A stretch of 64,000 nt of DNA from positions 51,334,626 through 51,398,625 of the forward strand of contig CM070505.1 of NCBI GenBank assembly GCA_036346375.1. Direction: 5' to 3'. Every line of letters begins with the position of its first letter. The first letter of the stretch is position 1. The notes under the pieces were generated by a model that had not been told where the DNA came from, did no database searches, and saw nothing but the letters and a program-made list of their open reading frames with translations. A program made the position numbers and the translations under genes. This stretch comes from Guadua angustifolia. Lineage: Eukaryota > Streptophyta > Magnoliopsida > Poales > Poaceae. This document shows positions 22,326 through 33,286 of this stretch, in pieces.

Positions 22326-25151
22326 GCTTCGTTAGCGGCCGTGGGTCGTGATGTGATGGTTTGCTCCTTGGCGACTTCCTCAAGTGCCACGACCTTGCGC
22401 GCTTCGTCGACAAGCGCTGGGTCGCGCGCGGCAACTTGTTCTCGCGGCGCTTCTCGAGGGCCTCGATCTGGCGAAGGGTCTCGGCGTCGAGTCTGAGATT
22501 CGCTCTGCGGCGGCCTTCTCCAGCAGCTCGACCTTGGCGCGCTCCGCATCAAGGGCCTCGATCGCTTTGGTCGCTCGAGTGCGCTCGTGCTCCTGCGCCT
22601 TAAACCCATGCTCGCGCTCGGAGGATCTGGTCCTCTCGAGCTCGGCGTGCGTGGACACCTCAGCGCCACCATCGTCGCGACGCAGATCGTTGAGCTCTCG
22701 GTTGAGCCGCTCGATTTCCTGCGCATCGGCTTCAATGGTCGCGCGGAGCCTGGAGCGCTCGGTCTCCCTCTCTTCCACGGCATTCAAGATCTGGCGAACC
22801 GTCGACATGCTTTCGTTGAGACCTTGAAGCCCTCGGTCCGCCGCCAACCGCCTTGAAAACAAGGAGAGCGATTTGGTAAGAAGTTGTCAAGAGCACACAA
22901 CTTAACATATTACAGGACATATAAGGAAGGCTCCTACCTCACGGAGTCGACTGGTGACGCTAGTTTGGAGAACTCCTCGTTTAGCTCGTCAAGGCGGTGC
23001 GTTGATCTCAAAACCTTCGCCTGGGTCCCGTGACCTAGGCCTTCTTCGATCTGCACCCACACCTTGGCCGGGGCCCTCACGACGACGTGCGGCTGCAGCC
23101 CGAGATCCTCCACATCACCGCTAGATCGGACCCCCGACGAGAGGTGCAGCGGTGGTAACCGGGCCCGACCTCCGTAGTCGGGGTTCGGCGGCTCCGGCGT
23201 TCGCTGCGGCAGCGGCATCCCACCCAACCTCTAGGGGTGGGCGTTGTATTCCCGAGGGTTGGAAGTTATAGCGGGTCATCGGAGTGCCTCCGATGTCATG
23301 GTCGCTCTCCGTGGCACGAGAAGCTACGGTCTCGCCATCGGCGCGATCTTGGTCGTGAGGCCTCGGGGACTTCGGTGGCACGACCTGCGATCGGCGGTGC
23401 ACGACTTGAGGGGCGGGCGCCCATACCTCCTCGATCTCGGGAGGATCGACAGCCGTGAGGAACCCGTCTCGCGGTCTTTGTAATCCTCGTGATCGTGGGT
23501 TGGGGGTCCGCCTCGTCCGGGCTATCAAGGCCTTGGTCGAACTCCCCGACCGGGGCCCAACTCGAGGCCCCGGCAAGAGCGCGCCTTTGTCCTGAAGACG
23601 AAGCGCAGGGGCCAAATGTAAGCGTCTGCCCCTCCTCGGACTCGGACTCGCCTCAATAGCCAGGGCATTGTCGAGTGGGCAAGCTGGGTCTCGACCACTC
23701 AAGGTCTGCAATCAAGGATAGGCACTAAGAAACACAGGGAGGATGGAGCGGGTTGCAAAGCCGTGGTCTTACAGGTCGGTGGCCTTTGCCTCGTCGATGG
23801 CGGCGATGGTCCTCTTGCCTCGAGCTCGGAGGAGAATCCGCTTCCTTCCTCACAGTGCAGGAGGCCAAGCCGTGATGAGCCCGCACCGCTGGCGGGGCTC
23901 GGTGGTCTGGCGGCGGCGGCGCCGTTCTTTGCCAAGTAAAGAAACTTTGTTAAGCCACGAGAAATCAAGGGCGCGAGCTCGAAATTGGCTATGATCGTCT
24001 TTCTGGTGGCGCGTCACCCCATTCGGCGTGAGGCCTCTTAGCCTCGGTGGCCAGCTCAGGTTGAGAGTCTTTTCTTCCTTTTTGCTCTTGCCCTCGTCGG
24101 GCAAGGGGAGCAGTCTCGGCTGTTTCCCACAACTCTTGATGATCCTACAAGCAAGCACGGGTCAGGCAAAGACATACGAATGTTTGGATGAGGCTATAGG
24201 TCGGCGAGGGCTTACCTCGGGCCTCTGTCAGAAGGCGTTCTTGGGGCTGGTCGTCAGAGTATACTCATCGCCGACTTCGAACATTTCACGCATCTGGCGC
24301 GACCGGGACTCCTTCGTGCCGCATCTAACAAGAGCCATCAAATGAGGTCGAGGAAGAAGTACGAGTCAGCGAAAACCTTGATGAAGACCTTACGGATGAG
24401 CTCTCGCGGGTCGAATCGTCGCGTCCCTTGATCTGGGAAAACGGATGTAACCTCCTCCGTGGGGAGACACCCGATTCATGAAAGTCGTTCGCGATCGCTG
24501 ACCGTAAGGCGCGTGTGGCGCAAATGTGGATGGCGGTGATGGCCTGCGTCGGCGTTGAGGTCCTCGATCTCTGGGGTCTCTACCTTCCCAAAGGTGGCTG
24601 CTCCTCAGATCGCAGCCTCCGTTCTCCCCCTTCTTGAGGTAGAACCAGCGCTCGACCATGGACCAAGAGAGTCCGGCTAGGGATCTTGGGCAAGCTCCAC
24701 TTAAGCTTTGGGCGGCGCGAAGTAGAGGCACCCGACCACGAGGTCCTTCCCGGGCCGGAAGAGGGAGAAGGCGGAAGAAGAGCGAGGTGTGGGAAGAATC
24801 CCGGAACCCCTCGCATAGATGGGAGAAAGCGCTACGGTGAGGGCGGAATTGGGTACAGGTTGATCACTTCAATCGGCAAGCTGTCGAGATGTCGGCCAGA
24901 ATTAAGCTCTCCGGGTCCGCACTCAAGAGGGAATCTTTGCTTTCGATCTGAGCGATCTCGTCATCTCGAGGATGAGGTTGATATCGCCAGCAGGCAACGC
25001 CAGTCACTGATCCAACACCCGGGGCCTCGAGCTCCTTCATCCTCGTGGCCGACAAGGTGCTTTTCCCGGCTTGGCCATGGCGGCGTCGGGTGAAGATGGA
25101 AAAGCGATGCCTTTCGGCGAGAAGGTTCGGAAGGAAGCGCGAAGTTTTCAA
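22326..25151 (-). pseudogene. Antisense ORF of Tat1 (Transposase_28-like, degenerate)
   Basis: The region is antisense to pol and lies between it and the 3' LTR, where Tat elements keep an extra ORF. The promoter-distal part (22862-22380, minus) encodes a clear coiled coil of about 110 residues rich in Glu, Arg and Ala, such as LNAVEERETERSRLRATIEA and ERTRATKAIEALDAERAKVE. The 24731-24580 part includes WFYLKKGENGG, recalling the aromatic-rich stretch after the Transposase_28 core. Frames are repeatedly broken. The biochemical role of these proteins is unknown. Confidence 0.6.
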
Positions 25152-25468
25152 GCTAATGATCGAGCTCGGGGTCCTCCACGGCGCTCTTAGGATTTAACCT
25201 CCTACGGCACCACAAAAGCGCGCTGGCATGATTAGGCGAGCGCGATTAAGGCCTAAGCGGCGGACTCAAGCGGCTGCGGTGTCCACCATTTGTTGGCGTC
25301 CGTATCGCCGAAGATCAAAAGTCGCCAGTGTCTACTTTGGGGTTCACTGCGATCTCCGCTCGACCTCGAACAAGGTTCCAAGACCTTGCAAGGGTTCTTA
25401 GCGACACATTGGGTGAGGCTCGAGGCCGTCCTTGGTACTCCTTCTCGACCTCGAGCCTCGGGGCTAGG

Positions 25469-26130
25469 CCGTGGGGGCGAAAGCAACCCTTGGTCGGTCA
25501 GCAGACGATCAACCACCCTCTAGCTCGTGGGTCCTCGACCAAAGACTTCGGATCAAGCTCGAGGCCGCTCGAGCTAGGGCACAAGATCCCGAGCTCGTGG
25601 CCCTCACGACTCTTTGTTAGGATGATTCAAGGTCGGTAGAGAGTTCCCTTGGATCCAGACACGTCATCACTTAGCGGTTATAGGAACGTGGGATCATGGA
25701 GTAATGCTGGTAGCACGACGGGATCGGAGCAGTTACCACAGGCTATCAATATGCATGAAGGCCACGATCAGGATTACTCCCGAACGTTGCAAGAAGAATG
25801 GGTATAAGGCGAAGCTTTGTAAACACTTAGAAAGGAGAACCCAACACACAGACACTTGAGTTCAAGTCTAGACTTAGCATCGTCAAGATTGAGCAGTAAT
25901 CCTCCTTTGCACTCACAAAAGGCAAAAACACACGCCGCAAAGGCGGCGGAGTAAAGTCATTACCTTCTCGGGGGCTCGAACAGGATAAATCCTGTCTCGT
26001 CCGTTGTCTCCTTGCTCGGATCAGTGACCTCCTCGACCTCATTCCTCTGTTCGAGCAAAGCGCCGTTGTGGTCCCATTTCTCACTGACCCCTACCTAATT
26101 TTCTGCGGTTGGCGATCCCGATCGTCGACA
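25469..26130 (+). repeat. 3' LTR of Tat1
   Basis: Length is 662 bp, paired with 15246-15903. Its first bases are changed (GTGGGGGC for TGTCGGGGGC). The preceding GGGGCTAGG resembles the usual Tat junction GGGGGCTAC. It ends GATCGTCGACA, next to the GGTGG TSD. Confidence 0.9.
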
Positions 26131-26135
26131 GGTGG
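26131..26135. repeat. Right TSD GGTGG of Tat1
   Basis: It matches 15241-15245 exactly. Confidence 0.92.
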
Positions 26136-26398
26136 GTCCTCATGAAGTCTGACAACTTAGAGTAGGGACGCGGCCCATTGCTGCCATGCTGAGTGTTGTT
26201 GTTTATTGCAGCTTGGCTTGTCACACTCTACATCTATTGCATCATTATCTGCATGAGCTGAGTCTGAGCTGCGAGGAAAGCTCCCAAGTTCTGCATATCT
26301 ACTGGTAGTGCTAGCTGCGGTGGTACTCCATCATTTAAGTTGTCAACTGGGCGAAAGCCATTTCCTAAAGCTCCGTTGTTTCCTCGGGTGTTCACCAT
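26136..26398 (-). pseudogene. gag N-terminal segment of the minus-strand Tekay-type element
   Basis: The start is placed at the ATG reading MVNTRGNN (26396-26398), because MVNTR is the usual first motif of these gags. It continues LNDGVPPQLALPVDMQNLGAF and LAAQTQLMQIMM, a typical N-terminal helix. An upstream in-frame ATG at 26452 is less likely. The frame breaks before the capsid region, which resumes at 15245 beyond Tat1. Confidence 0.8.
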
Positions 26399-26661
26399 CT
26401 GCTGATTGCTCCTTGGGTTAGAAAAGGTAGATATAGTATAGATAAGATGCAAGAATTTCTAAGACGGGGGAAACAAGTTAAACCCAAACTTAACAACTTT
26501 ATTAATTAAACTTGGTATGGTTACTTACAAAAGCCTAAGGGCTATGCAACACATACTGCACACCTAGCAAACAATAAAAACCAAACTAAGCACACAATCT
26601 TAGCGACTATTACAAATGGTAAGACTATCTTATTGACGTGACTCAACACTCAAGTCTCAAC

Positions 26662-27416
26662 CTACTTCCTAAGACTCTCACTCATCCAGCCACCCCTGGC
26701 TGAGGCTGACCCAGTGCAAACACCGGTGGGTGGGCTGGCATGGGCACAAACTGGTTCTGATGCCCTGCAGCTGCTGGATGCTCCATCACCGCTTGCACCT
26801 CCTACTCCTCTGGCTCGAACTCGACCTCCTCTAGGTCTTCCTCTTCCTCCTCCATGTCTGGTGGTGCTGGCGCAGCCTGGCCATCCTCCTACAGTGCCTC
26901 CTCTAGCTCCATGATGTTCAAAGTGAAAGCCGCACGAGTGTCCTGCAACTCCTCTTGTGACTCTAAGGGCCTTGTACACCATTTTCAGTTCTTCTACAGT
27001 GTCTCTCGCGTGGGTGTCCTGCAGCTGCTACCAACCATGCTAGGTGCACAAATGTGGCATCCTCCTCCTCCTCGATCCTGTATCTCCACGATGCTCATCT
27101 CGAAGGGTGAAGTCTGAACACAATGTCATTGAGCTCGTGGGAGTAGTCATGGCAGATCCTCCTTAGAGCAAGTCGAGAAGCCTCCTGGATACCGATCTCG
27201 AAGGTAGTTCTCCTCATCTGTGATGTTGATTGGCTGATTTTTCATTGTCTCGGCATAGATCAAGAGTCTGCAAACAACTCCTCTTGTAACTCCATTGACA
27301 ATCCAATTTCTGCCTCGATATATTGGTCTTGTGAAATCTCCCAAAACCTGAAGAACCCTCCAAAGCTCGGCTGTGTAGCTACCCTCACGCTCTCCATAGG
27401 TCTGTTGCCAACTCAT
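26662..27416 (-). pseudogene. ORF0-like region upstream of gag
   Basis: 27416-27147 reads MSWQQTYGEREGSYTAELWR, then RNWIVNGVTRGVVCRLLIYA and ENYLRDRYPGGF. After frame changes the stretch around 26930-26830 encodes an acidic run (NIMELEEAL, then DMEEEEEDLEEVEFEPEE). RIRE3/RIRE8-type elements are described as carrying an extra ORF between the primer-binding site and gag; position and length fit, but I cannot confirm homology. An alternative is an unrelated leader segment. Confidence 0.45.
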
Positions 27417-27612
27417 CTATTCAAAAGAGAAATAGATAAGTTCACAACTCCCAAATGGCCATGAGAAAACGAAAATTTCAGCAAAGGTGAGAAGCGAAGA
27501 ATAAGAAGAGTCAAGAGTGTTATTTTAGTCAAGTTTAGATTTTTCTTTTAGAAAATAGTTTTGGACACACCTAGGGCACCACCATGCTAACTAGGGCCAA
27601 GTCCTACAGTTA

Positions 27613-27630
27613 GTATGCTCTGATGCCACC
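27613..27630 (-). other. Primer-binding site of the minus-strand Tekay-type element
   Basis: The minus strand reads GGTGGCATCAGAGCATAC two bases after the LTR end. It is one base from the common plant TGGTATCAGAGC site complementary to initiator tRNA-Met. Confidence 0.85.
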
Positions 27631-27632
27631 TC

Positions 27633-29887
27633 TGTCGGAGACCGAATTCACCAATTCGACCCCACTGTGTTTACCGCACTAGTCCCTGGATCAACGCTAG
27701 TGCACACAGCTCAATATTGGCAAATATCACATCATACACAGTGATAAGCATAATAAGACTCCATTTATCGATATAACTAAGTGTATGATCTTATGATCAA
27801 CTTACATTGTTAAGCCACGCAGCGCTAGATTGAAAATAAACACTAAGACAAATGCAGTGGAAATAGCAAAAGACGCTGGTGACTCATCAGTTCACCACAA
27901 GCGACTGACAAGGCTTGGGCCTAGTGACTCGCGTCCACCTGGAACTCCTCCAACAAGGGCGATGACTCCTCAATTGTTGATTTGTTGGTGATGGCAAGGA
28001 TGAGCACAAAAACACTCAACAAGTTGTGCACAGAATGCAACTCTAACATAGCTATATGCAAGGCTTATTCCAAAGGAACAGCTAACATGGCTTATTTGCA
28101 GTAAAGCAGTATTTATGAACAAGTACGGTACATAGATTGATAAGACAATAAAATAAATAATAGTAATAGATAGATTCAATGTTTATCAAGTAAATCAAGT
28201 TTATAACCCTAAGTCAAGTTTCATACTTCTCCATGGCAACCTGCGATCCCATTCAGTTTTCTAGTTTATTAACTAACCTATCAGGGATTGGATAATTTTC
28301 ATAAAGACCATCATACCCCGACAGCCAATCTTCGGCCGACCACACTTGCCCTTGGACGGTGTCCCCAAGGAAGATCCTCAACAGACCAGCTGATGGGTCT
28401 GCCCTGACCACGACCAAGCTCATCCCCGAGCATGCACCTCAATTTCCTGAGCTTGCCTGCTTGGAGGATTGCGGCGGTCGGCTAGAGCTGAAAGAAGATC
28501 CCGGACATGACCGGCAGGTTGTGCATGGCCCATGAAGATGACATGGCATTAATCATGAGGTGGCTCAAAGGACCGTATGGCCACGATCGAGCCATTACTC
28601 CCGTCGCGGCATGGTGAAAAACAAGGAAGTCGATTCACGACCACGTCAGGCACGATGAGTGGCGCGTCATTCGGTCATAACTGCTGTAAGACTAAGGTCA
28701 TCTATAAATACCTGCTGTAAGAAGCATTTAGGGGTTCAGAAGCTGTAAGAAACACCCAAGAGCGTCTGTAAGAAGAGGAGAAAAGAGAGAAAGGAGAGAA
28801 AGACACATTCGCGCCAAGCACCCTGTAAATACTCAAGCAGTAGTAAAGCCACTGGACGTAGGGTTGTTATCTCCTTCGTGAGAGGCCCGAACCAGGATAA
28901 AAATCTCTTGTCTATTGTTCCCTTTTGAGCTTTCGACCATCCATCCTCTCAGCTCGGCAATCCACCGGACGCAACACCTTCGCGGAAAAGGGGCCCTTGT
29001 TGATCCCTCATTCAACAAGTAACCTTGGTGGGGATCCGTTCCCCAATCGTCGATAGCTGGCACCGTCCATAGGGATCGACTGAGTCGTTTCACAAGAAAT
29101 CCCCGAAGATGCCGAATTCTTAAGATGGTCAAGACCTTTGTGTCTTCGACGACGTTGAGGATGATGACATGTACTACGCCGACGAAGACGTAGCTAGTGT
29201 GGCTGACCCAAAAGGTCACACCGAGTCCGGGAGTTCTTCCCCGGCTGCTGCAGTGTGAGAGCGTTTCCTCCTCTCGCAGCGCGATTCCCTCTCTGATGAG
29301 GAAGAATACGATGGTCTCTATGATGGTCTGGATATTCCTGACCGTTTTGAGCCCAATCATGAGACCGCGTCACAGAGACACCATGATGTCGCCTTCGCGG
29401 TCCCAGTACTCCCGCGATGTTAATATGGCGAGAAGAGAAGAAGATTCAGAGGTCGAATCCTCGGGGGCGGCTCATCATCATTGATACGAGGCAGCCAAGC
29501 GCCATCTGGAGGCATCCTTGGATAAAACCCTGGCAAGCATCCGTCGCCAAGCTCGTGGAAAGATGAGCGTTAGGGCTGAAGACTCGGCTCGTGGAAATTC
29601 TCGCGAGCACCATTCCCCAGAGCACGTGCACAACCGCTGGCCAAGATCACCCCCTCCTGCTCCTTAGAGCGTCGAACGGTTGTGGGCCATGGCGACGGTC
29701 GTGCGCAACCTTCGGAATTTTCCCGGTCAGGCGGAAATTAGTTTTCAACAAAAGCCAATATACTTAATTTAAACTAATTCCAAATAAATTCCAGAAAAAT
29801 CTAATAAATCCAAAAAATTCACAAAACTCATAAATTGCAATGAAACACTATTAACTAATAATGAAGAGCGAATTTTGGGATGTAACA
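27633..29887 (-). repeat. 5' LTR of the minus-strand Tekay-type element, internally replaced
   Basis: 27633-28278 matches the end of LTR-T and 29736-29887 matches its start, both against 4747-8247. The middle of the LTR (equivalent to about 5395-8095) is absent and replaced by 28279-29735. Outer end and GCAAC TSD are intact, so the element inserted as a unit and lost the LTR centre later. Confidence 0.88.
28279..29735 (+). mobile_element. Truncated gypsy element (LTR, primer site, gag start)
   Basis: This segment has a TATA box (TCTATAAATA at 28701), a leader with repeated CTGTAAGAA, a primer-site-like CTGGCACCGTCCATAGGGATC near 29057, then from about 29109 a broken acidic gag start (MPNS-stop, VFDDVEDDDMYYADEDVA, SDEEEYDGLYDGL). 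Layout and base use fit the 5' end of a Tat-like or related gypsy element. Both ends are cut by LTR-T sequence without a TSD. Confidence 0.6.
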
Positions 29888-29892
29888 GCAAC
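29888..29892. repeat. Right target-site duplication GCAAC
   Basis: It matches 4742-4746 exactly and adjoins the LTR end TGTAACA. Confidence 0.9.
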
Positions 29893-31526
29893 ATCGATGG
29901 TTTCCGGACAACTATCTTCTCCATGCTCTAAATTTCAAACCGCTTAACCAAATTTTACATTTTTATACTCTAATTAAACTTTTGACAATAACTAAATTTT
30001 TCATAACCTAGACATTCTAAAGAACTGACTATGGATATCCCAAAACTCACCCCAAAAAAGATACCACTATCAAACAAGTATCGATCTCTCCCAAATTACA
30101 TCCCAGTGCTCTCCAACTTCCCCATCTACCATCAATGCAATCATAACATAGCTCCACTATAGCACCAACACGACCAACAATAATCTAGGCTTTTTACCTA
30201 CATCCTAAAGATCAACTGAAAATGTCAAAATCGATGGCCTTCCACAATCCATGCATGTTCCCTACTCCTTCACACTCCCCGAAACTTCCGCACAATGTCT
30301 CCCAAGAATTTCAACACCTCCTGCATATAGTGATGCGAATGGATCTTAGATTGGATGCATGGTTTGACAAGGAACACCAAAAGACAGAGGGAGAGAACAT
30401 GGGACATAGCCAACATTGCATGGATGTGCTCTAGCATGGTGCAGCCAACGCAATGGTGCAATGCACTCCAACAATAGCTACTTAGCTTGAAGTGGTGACC
30501 CTATGATGGTGATGTGGCACAAGCACGGCAACAAGCGACGTGACTCAATGGTGGTGCAGCTGCACAGCGTGGGCAACATTGTGGTGACATGGTGTGGTTT
30601 CGGCAAGGCAACAACTAGGGATAATAGAGGCTGGGAGCTTGGCAGTGTGGTGCTTGTGCGTGGCAACAAGGGTAGTGGCATAGCGGTTGGGGGTGTTGGC
30701 TACGGTTTGCGTAGCCCCTCCCCCACCCCCTTTTGTGGTCAAAAAGACTAAGTCTAGCCTAGCATGCAAGATAAGACCATGTTGCATTTTTGTTTGGACT
30801 AAAGAGGCAAGAATCATCCTTTGGTCTGAAACTTTTTGAGATTTCATTCAGAACTATTTTGCACCCATGCTACCACCTCTGACTACTCATCTGCATCCAA
30901 TCTTTTATTCAAGGTGATATATCTTTGTCTTATCAAGGCTTTTTATATTAGTTTGTTTTTCATGCTTTCCTTTAAGGCTTTAACTAATGCTAGCCATATC
31001 CATGGATGTCTGGTATTGTCCTTCCAATACTTTACAATATCTTAGTAACTTATGTTGTATTCTACAAATGATGGATCTAACCTATGTTTGCATGCATTTG
31101 TTGTCAGTGCATTAAGCATTACTTAGTTCCTCAAGCTATTATGGTTCAATTCAAGAGATTAAATTTGGTCAGTAGGAGAGGCGGGAGGGAAACAGTCTGA
31201 ATAGTGTGTATAAGAGGATTGTTGCATTCTTCTTTGTATTTAGATTGTCAGCAACAATGCTCTCTTGTGTTTGATGTAATCCTTAATTCATTCTTCCCTC
31301 TTTGTTTACACCTTTTCCATGGCCTAGGGATAGATGCAAACTATATTTTGCACTGCACTCTTAAAATGATAGATACAAGGCTTTTAATTTTTCTTATCCC
31401 TTTGTGATGGGGCCTCTCCTTCTTTTCCCGCAATAATACAAGTTACATTAGAGTGGTTACTCAAATATTGCTCTATAAATGTAAATTTCCTGATTTTAGG
31501 TTCTGTATTTGTAACAGTCCATTAGG
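29893..31526. other. Unassigned sequence between two elements
   Basis: No gene is supported. A GC-richer patch at 30480-30750 gives open frames on both strands rich in His, Ser and Thr without family resemblance. The rest is AT-rich. It continues the target DNA seen left of 4742, since the GCAAC duplication joins them. Confidence 0.5.
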
Positions 31527-32141
31527 CTATTGCGAGATGTTGGAGTTGAGGTCTTGCCTAGCAATTGCGGCTTAATCCTGGCAAACTATTGGGGAGACAT
31601 CCTCAACCTGAACTGATTAGGCCGCCCTGCTTGACTAGCCATTCTGCGCTTGCGGTCCTCGCCCAACTCCTTGCGCATGTCTTCTAAGATCAAAGCCTTA
31701 TTGACCAACTCCTGAAAGTCAAGGAAATTGTGGGTGATCAGTCCACCTCTGGTCCAGAGTTTAAGCCTTTCAAGAAATAGGACTGCTTGGCCTTATCTGT
31801 AGCCACATCCTCTGGTGCATAGCGTGCCAACTGAGTGAACTTGTTCAGGTACTCCGCCACTGACTGGCTTCCTTGCTTTAGAGCCCTGAACTCTTCCTTT
31901 TTAAGGTCCATCATTCCTTCTGGAACATGGTACTAGCGAAAAGCAGTTGAGAACTCCTCCCAGGTGATCTCCTATGGGGCTTCATGTGCGTGTGATAGTT
32001 CTCCCACCAGCTTTCTGAGGCAGTTTCTTCCAGTTGGTGTGAAGCATACAATACCTTCTCGTTGCCCTCACACTGCATGATGTGCAGCTTCCTTTCAATG
32101 GTTCTCAACCAGTCATCGGCTTCCAAGAGATTAACATTGGA
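31527..32141 (-). pseudogene. Inverted gag fragment
   Basis: The minus strand encodes gag capsid sequence: MEADDWLRTIERKLHIMQCE, then LEETASESWWENY. Further left it repeats the gag linker up to the Pro-rich region. It carries small indels and shows the empty GAGAC site near 31598. It lies head to head with the plus-strand gag starting at 32142, giving an inverted repeat (about 31600-32130 against 32400-32960) with a short spacer. Confidence 0.85.
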
Positions 32142-33286
32142 AACAATGGAGCTTCAGGAATTGGCCTTTGCCCGAGCGACAACTTCAACGATGGAGTGCC
32201 ACCATAGCCATAGACCAAAGGATATGTAGAACTTGGGAGTTTTTACAAAGACAGACTCAAGCTCATGCGCATAATAATGCAAATGATGCGAGTATGGCAA
32301 GTCAAGCTGCAAGCAACAATAGCGTTCAGCAAGGCAACAATGGGCCGCGTTCTTACTCCAAGTTGTCAGACTTCATGAGGACCCGCCCACCAACATTTTC
32401 AGGTAATGTCAATCCCTTGGAAACCAATGACTGGTTGAGAACCATTGAAAGGAAGCTGCACATCACGCAGTGTGAGGGCAACGAGAAGGTATTGTATGCT
32501 TCACACCAGCTGGAAGGAACTGCCGCAGAGTGGTGGGAGAACTACTGCACCGCGCATGAGGCCCCACAAGAGATCACATGGGAGGAGTTCTCAATTGCCT
32601 TTTGCCTGTACCATGTGCCAGAAGTAATGATGGATCTCAAGAAAGAAGAGTTTAGAGCTTTGAAGCAAGGAAGCCAGTCAGTAGCAGAGCACCTGAACAA
32701 GTTCACTCAATTGGCACAATATGCTCCAGAGGATGTGGCTAGAGATAAGGCCAAGAAGTCCCATTTCTTGAAAGGTCTAGACTTTGGACTACAGATAGGA
32801 CTGATCACCCCCAATTTCCTAGACTTTCAGGAGTTGGTCAACAAGGCCTTGATCTTAGAGGACAAGCGTAAAAAGTTGGGTGAGTACCGCAAGCGCAGAA
32901 TGGCTAGTCAAGCAGGGAGGCCCAATCAGTTCGGGTTGAGGATGTCACCCCAACAATTTGCTAGAATTCAACCCCAGTTAACCAGCAAGACATCAACTCC
33001 AACACCTTGCCCCGCTAATCAGAATTTTCAGACACCAGCGCTAGGGGGCAATGCACCAGCAAGAAGTCAACAGTCCGTTGCTAGAAAATGTTACTCTTGC
33101 AACGAGCCAGGGCACTTCGCCAACAAGTGTCCAAAGAGGGGAGGAATTACTCTGGTCCGCTTCAACTTGGGCACTACCCCATCTAAGGCTCCAGTGTGGA
33201 GGAGGAGGAACCGAAAGGCTAAGCAGGGGGGGAGCATCACCTCAGATGGCAATGCATGGGAGGATCAACCATATCACTGCAGATGA
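32142..33286 (+). pseudogene. gag of copy 1
   Basis: From about 32270 the frame is open through the capsid region (PPTFSGNVNPLETNDWLRTI, AAEWWENY, EVMMDLKKEEFRALKQG, LKGLDFGLQIGLITPNF) to a CCHC knuckle CYSCNEPGHFANKC near 33090-33130. The N-terminus is shifted: native N-terminal gag sequence (NNGASGIGLCPSDNFNDGVP) is readable from 32143 in another frame. The residues before about 32270 in the long frame (beginning MPERQLQRW) are therefore artefactual. This is the most complete gag in the window. Confidence 0.85.

Larger units (their letters stand above)
15246..26130 (+). mobile_element. Tat-lineage Ty3/gypsy element, nested in gag (Tat1)
   Basis: It is 10,885 bp with LTRs at 15246-15903 and 25469-26130, a primer-binding site, degenerate gag, protease, RT, RNase H and integrase on the plus strand, then an antisense ORF region on the minus strand. 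An extra antisense ORF between pol and the 3' LTR is known in Tat-lineage elements. The TSD is a perfect GGTGG. Coding parts are broken by many small indels although the LTRs remain readily alignable. Confidence 0.9.
4747..29887 (-). mobile_element. Ty3/gypsy chromovirus (Tekay/Del type), nested and defective
   Basis: The unit runs on the minus strand: 5' LTR (29887 to 27633), primer-binding site, ORF0-like region, gag, protease, RT, integrase with chromodomain, polypurine tract and 3' LTR (8247 to 4747). Domain order PR-RT-RH-IN, ~3.5 kb LTRs, an integrase GPF/Y-type region and a C-terminal chromodomain place it in the Tekay lineage, close to rice RIRE3/RIRE8 in style (recognised, not searched). 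Two later insertions split gag (11463-14679 and 15246-26130) and another sits in the 5' LTR. RNase H is deleted and the RT catalytic motif is changed, so it cannot be autonomous. Confidence 0.92.

Noticed and set aside
29197..29484. A 95-codon frame at 29.2 kb as a gene
   Set aside because: It overlaps, in another frame, the acidic gag-like stretch of the truncated gypsy element and matches nothing.
30503..30847. Overlapping frames on both strands near 30.5-30.8 kb as genes
   Set aside because: They reflect a GC-richer patch with no domain, no codon periodicity that I can see, and no neighbouring exons.
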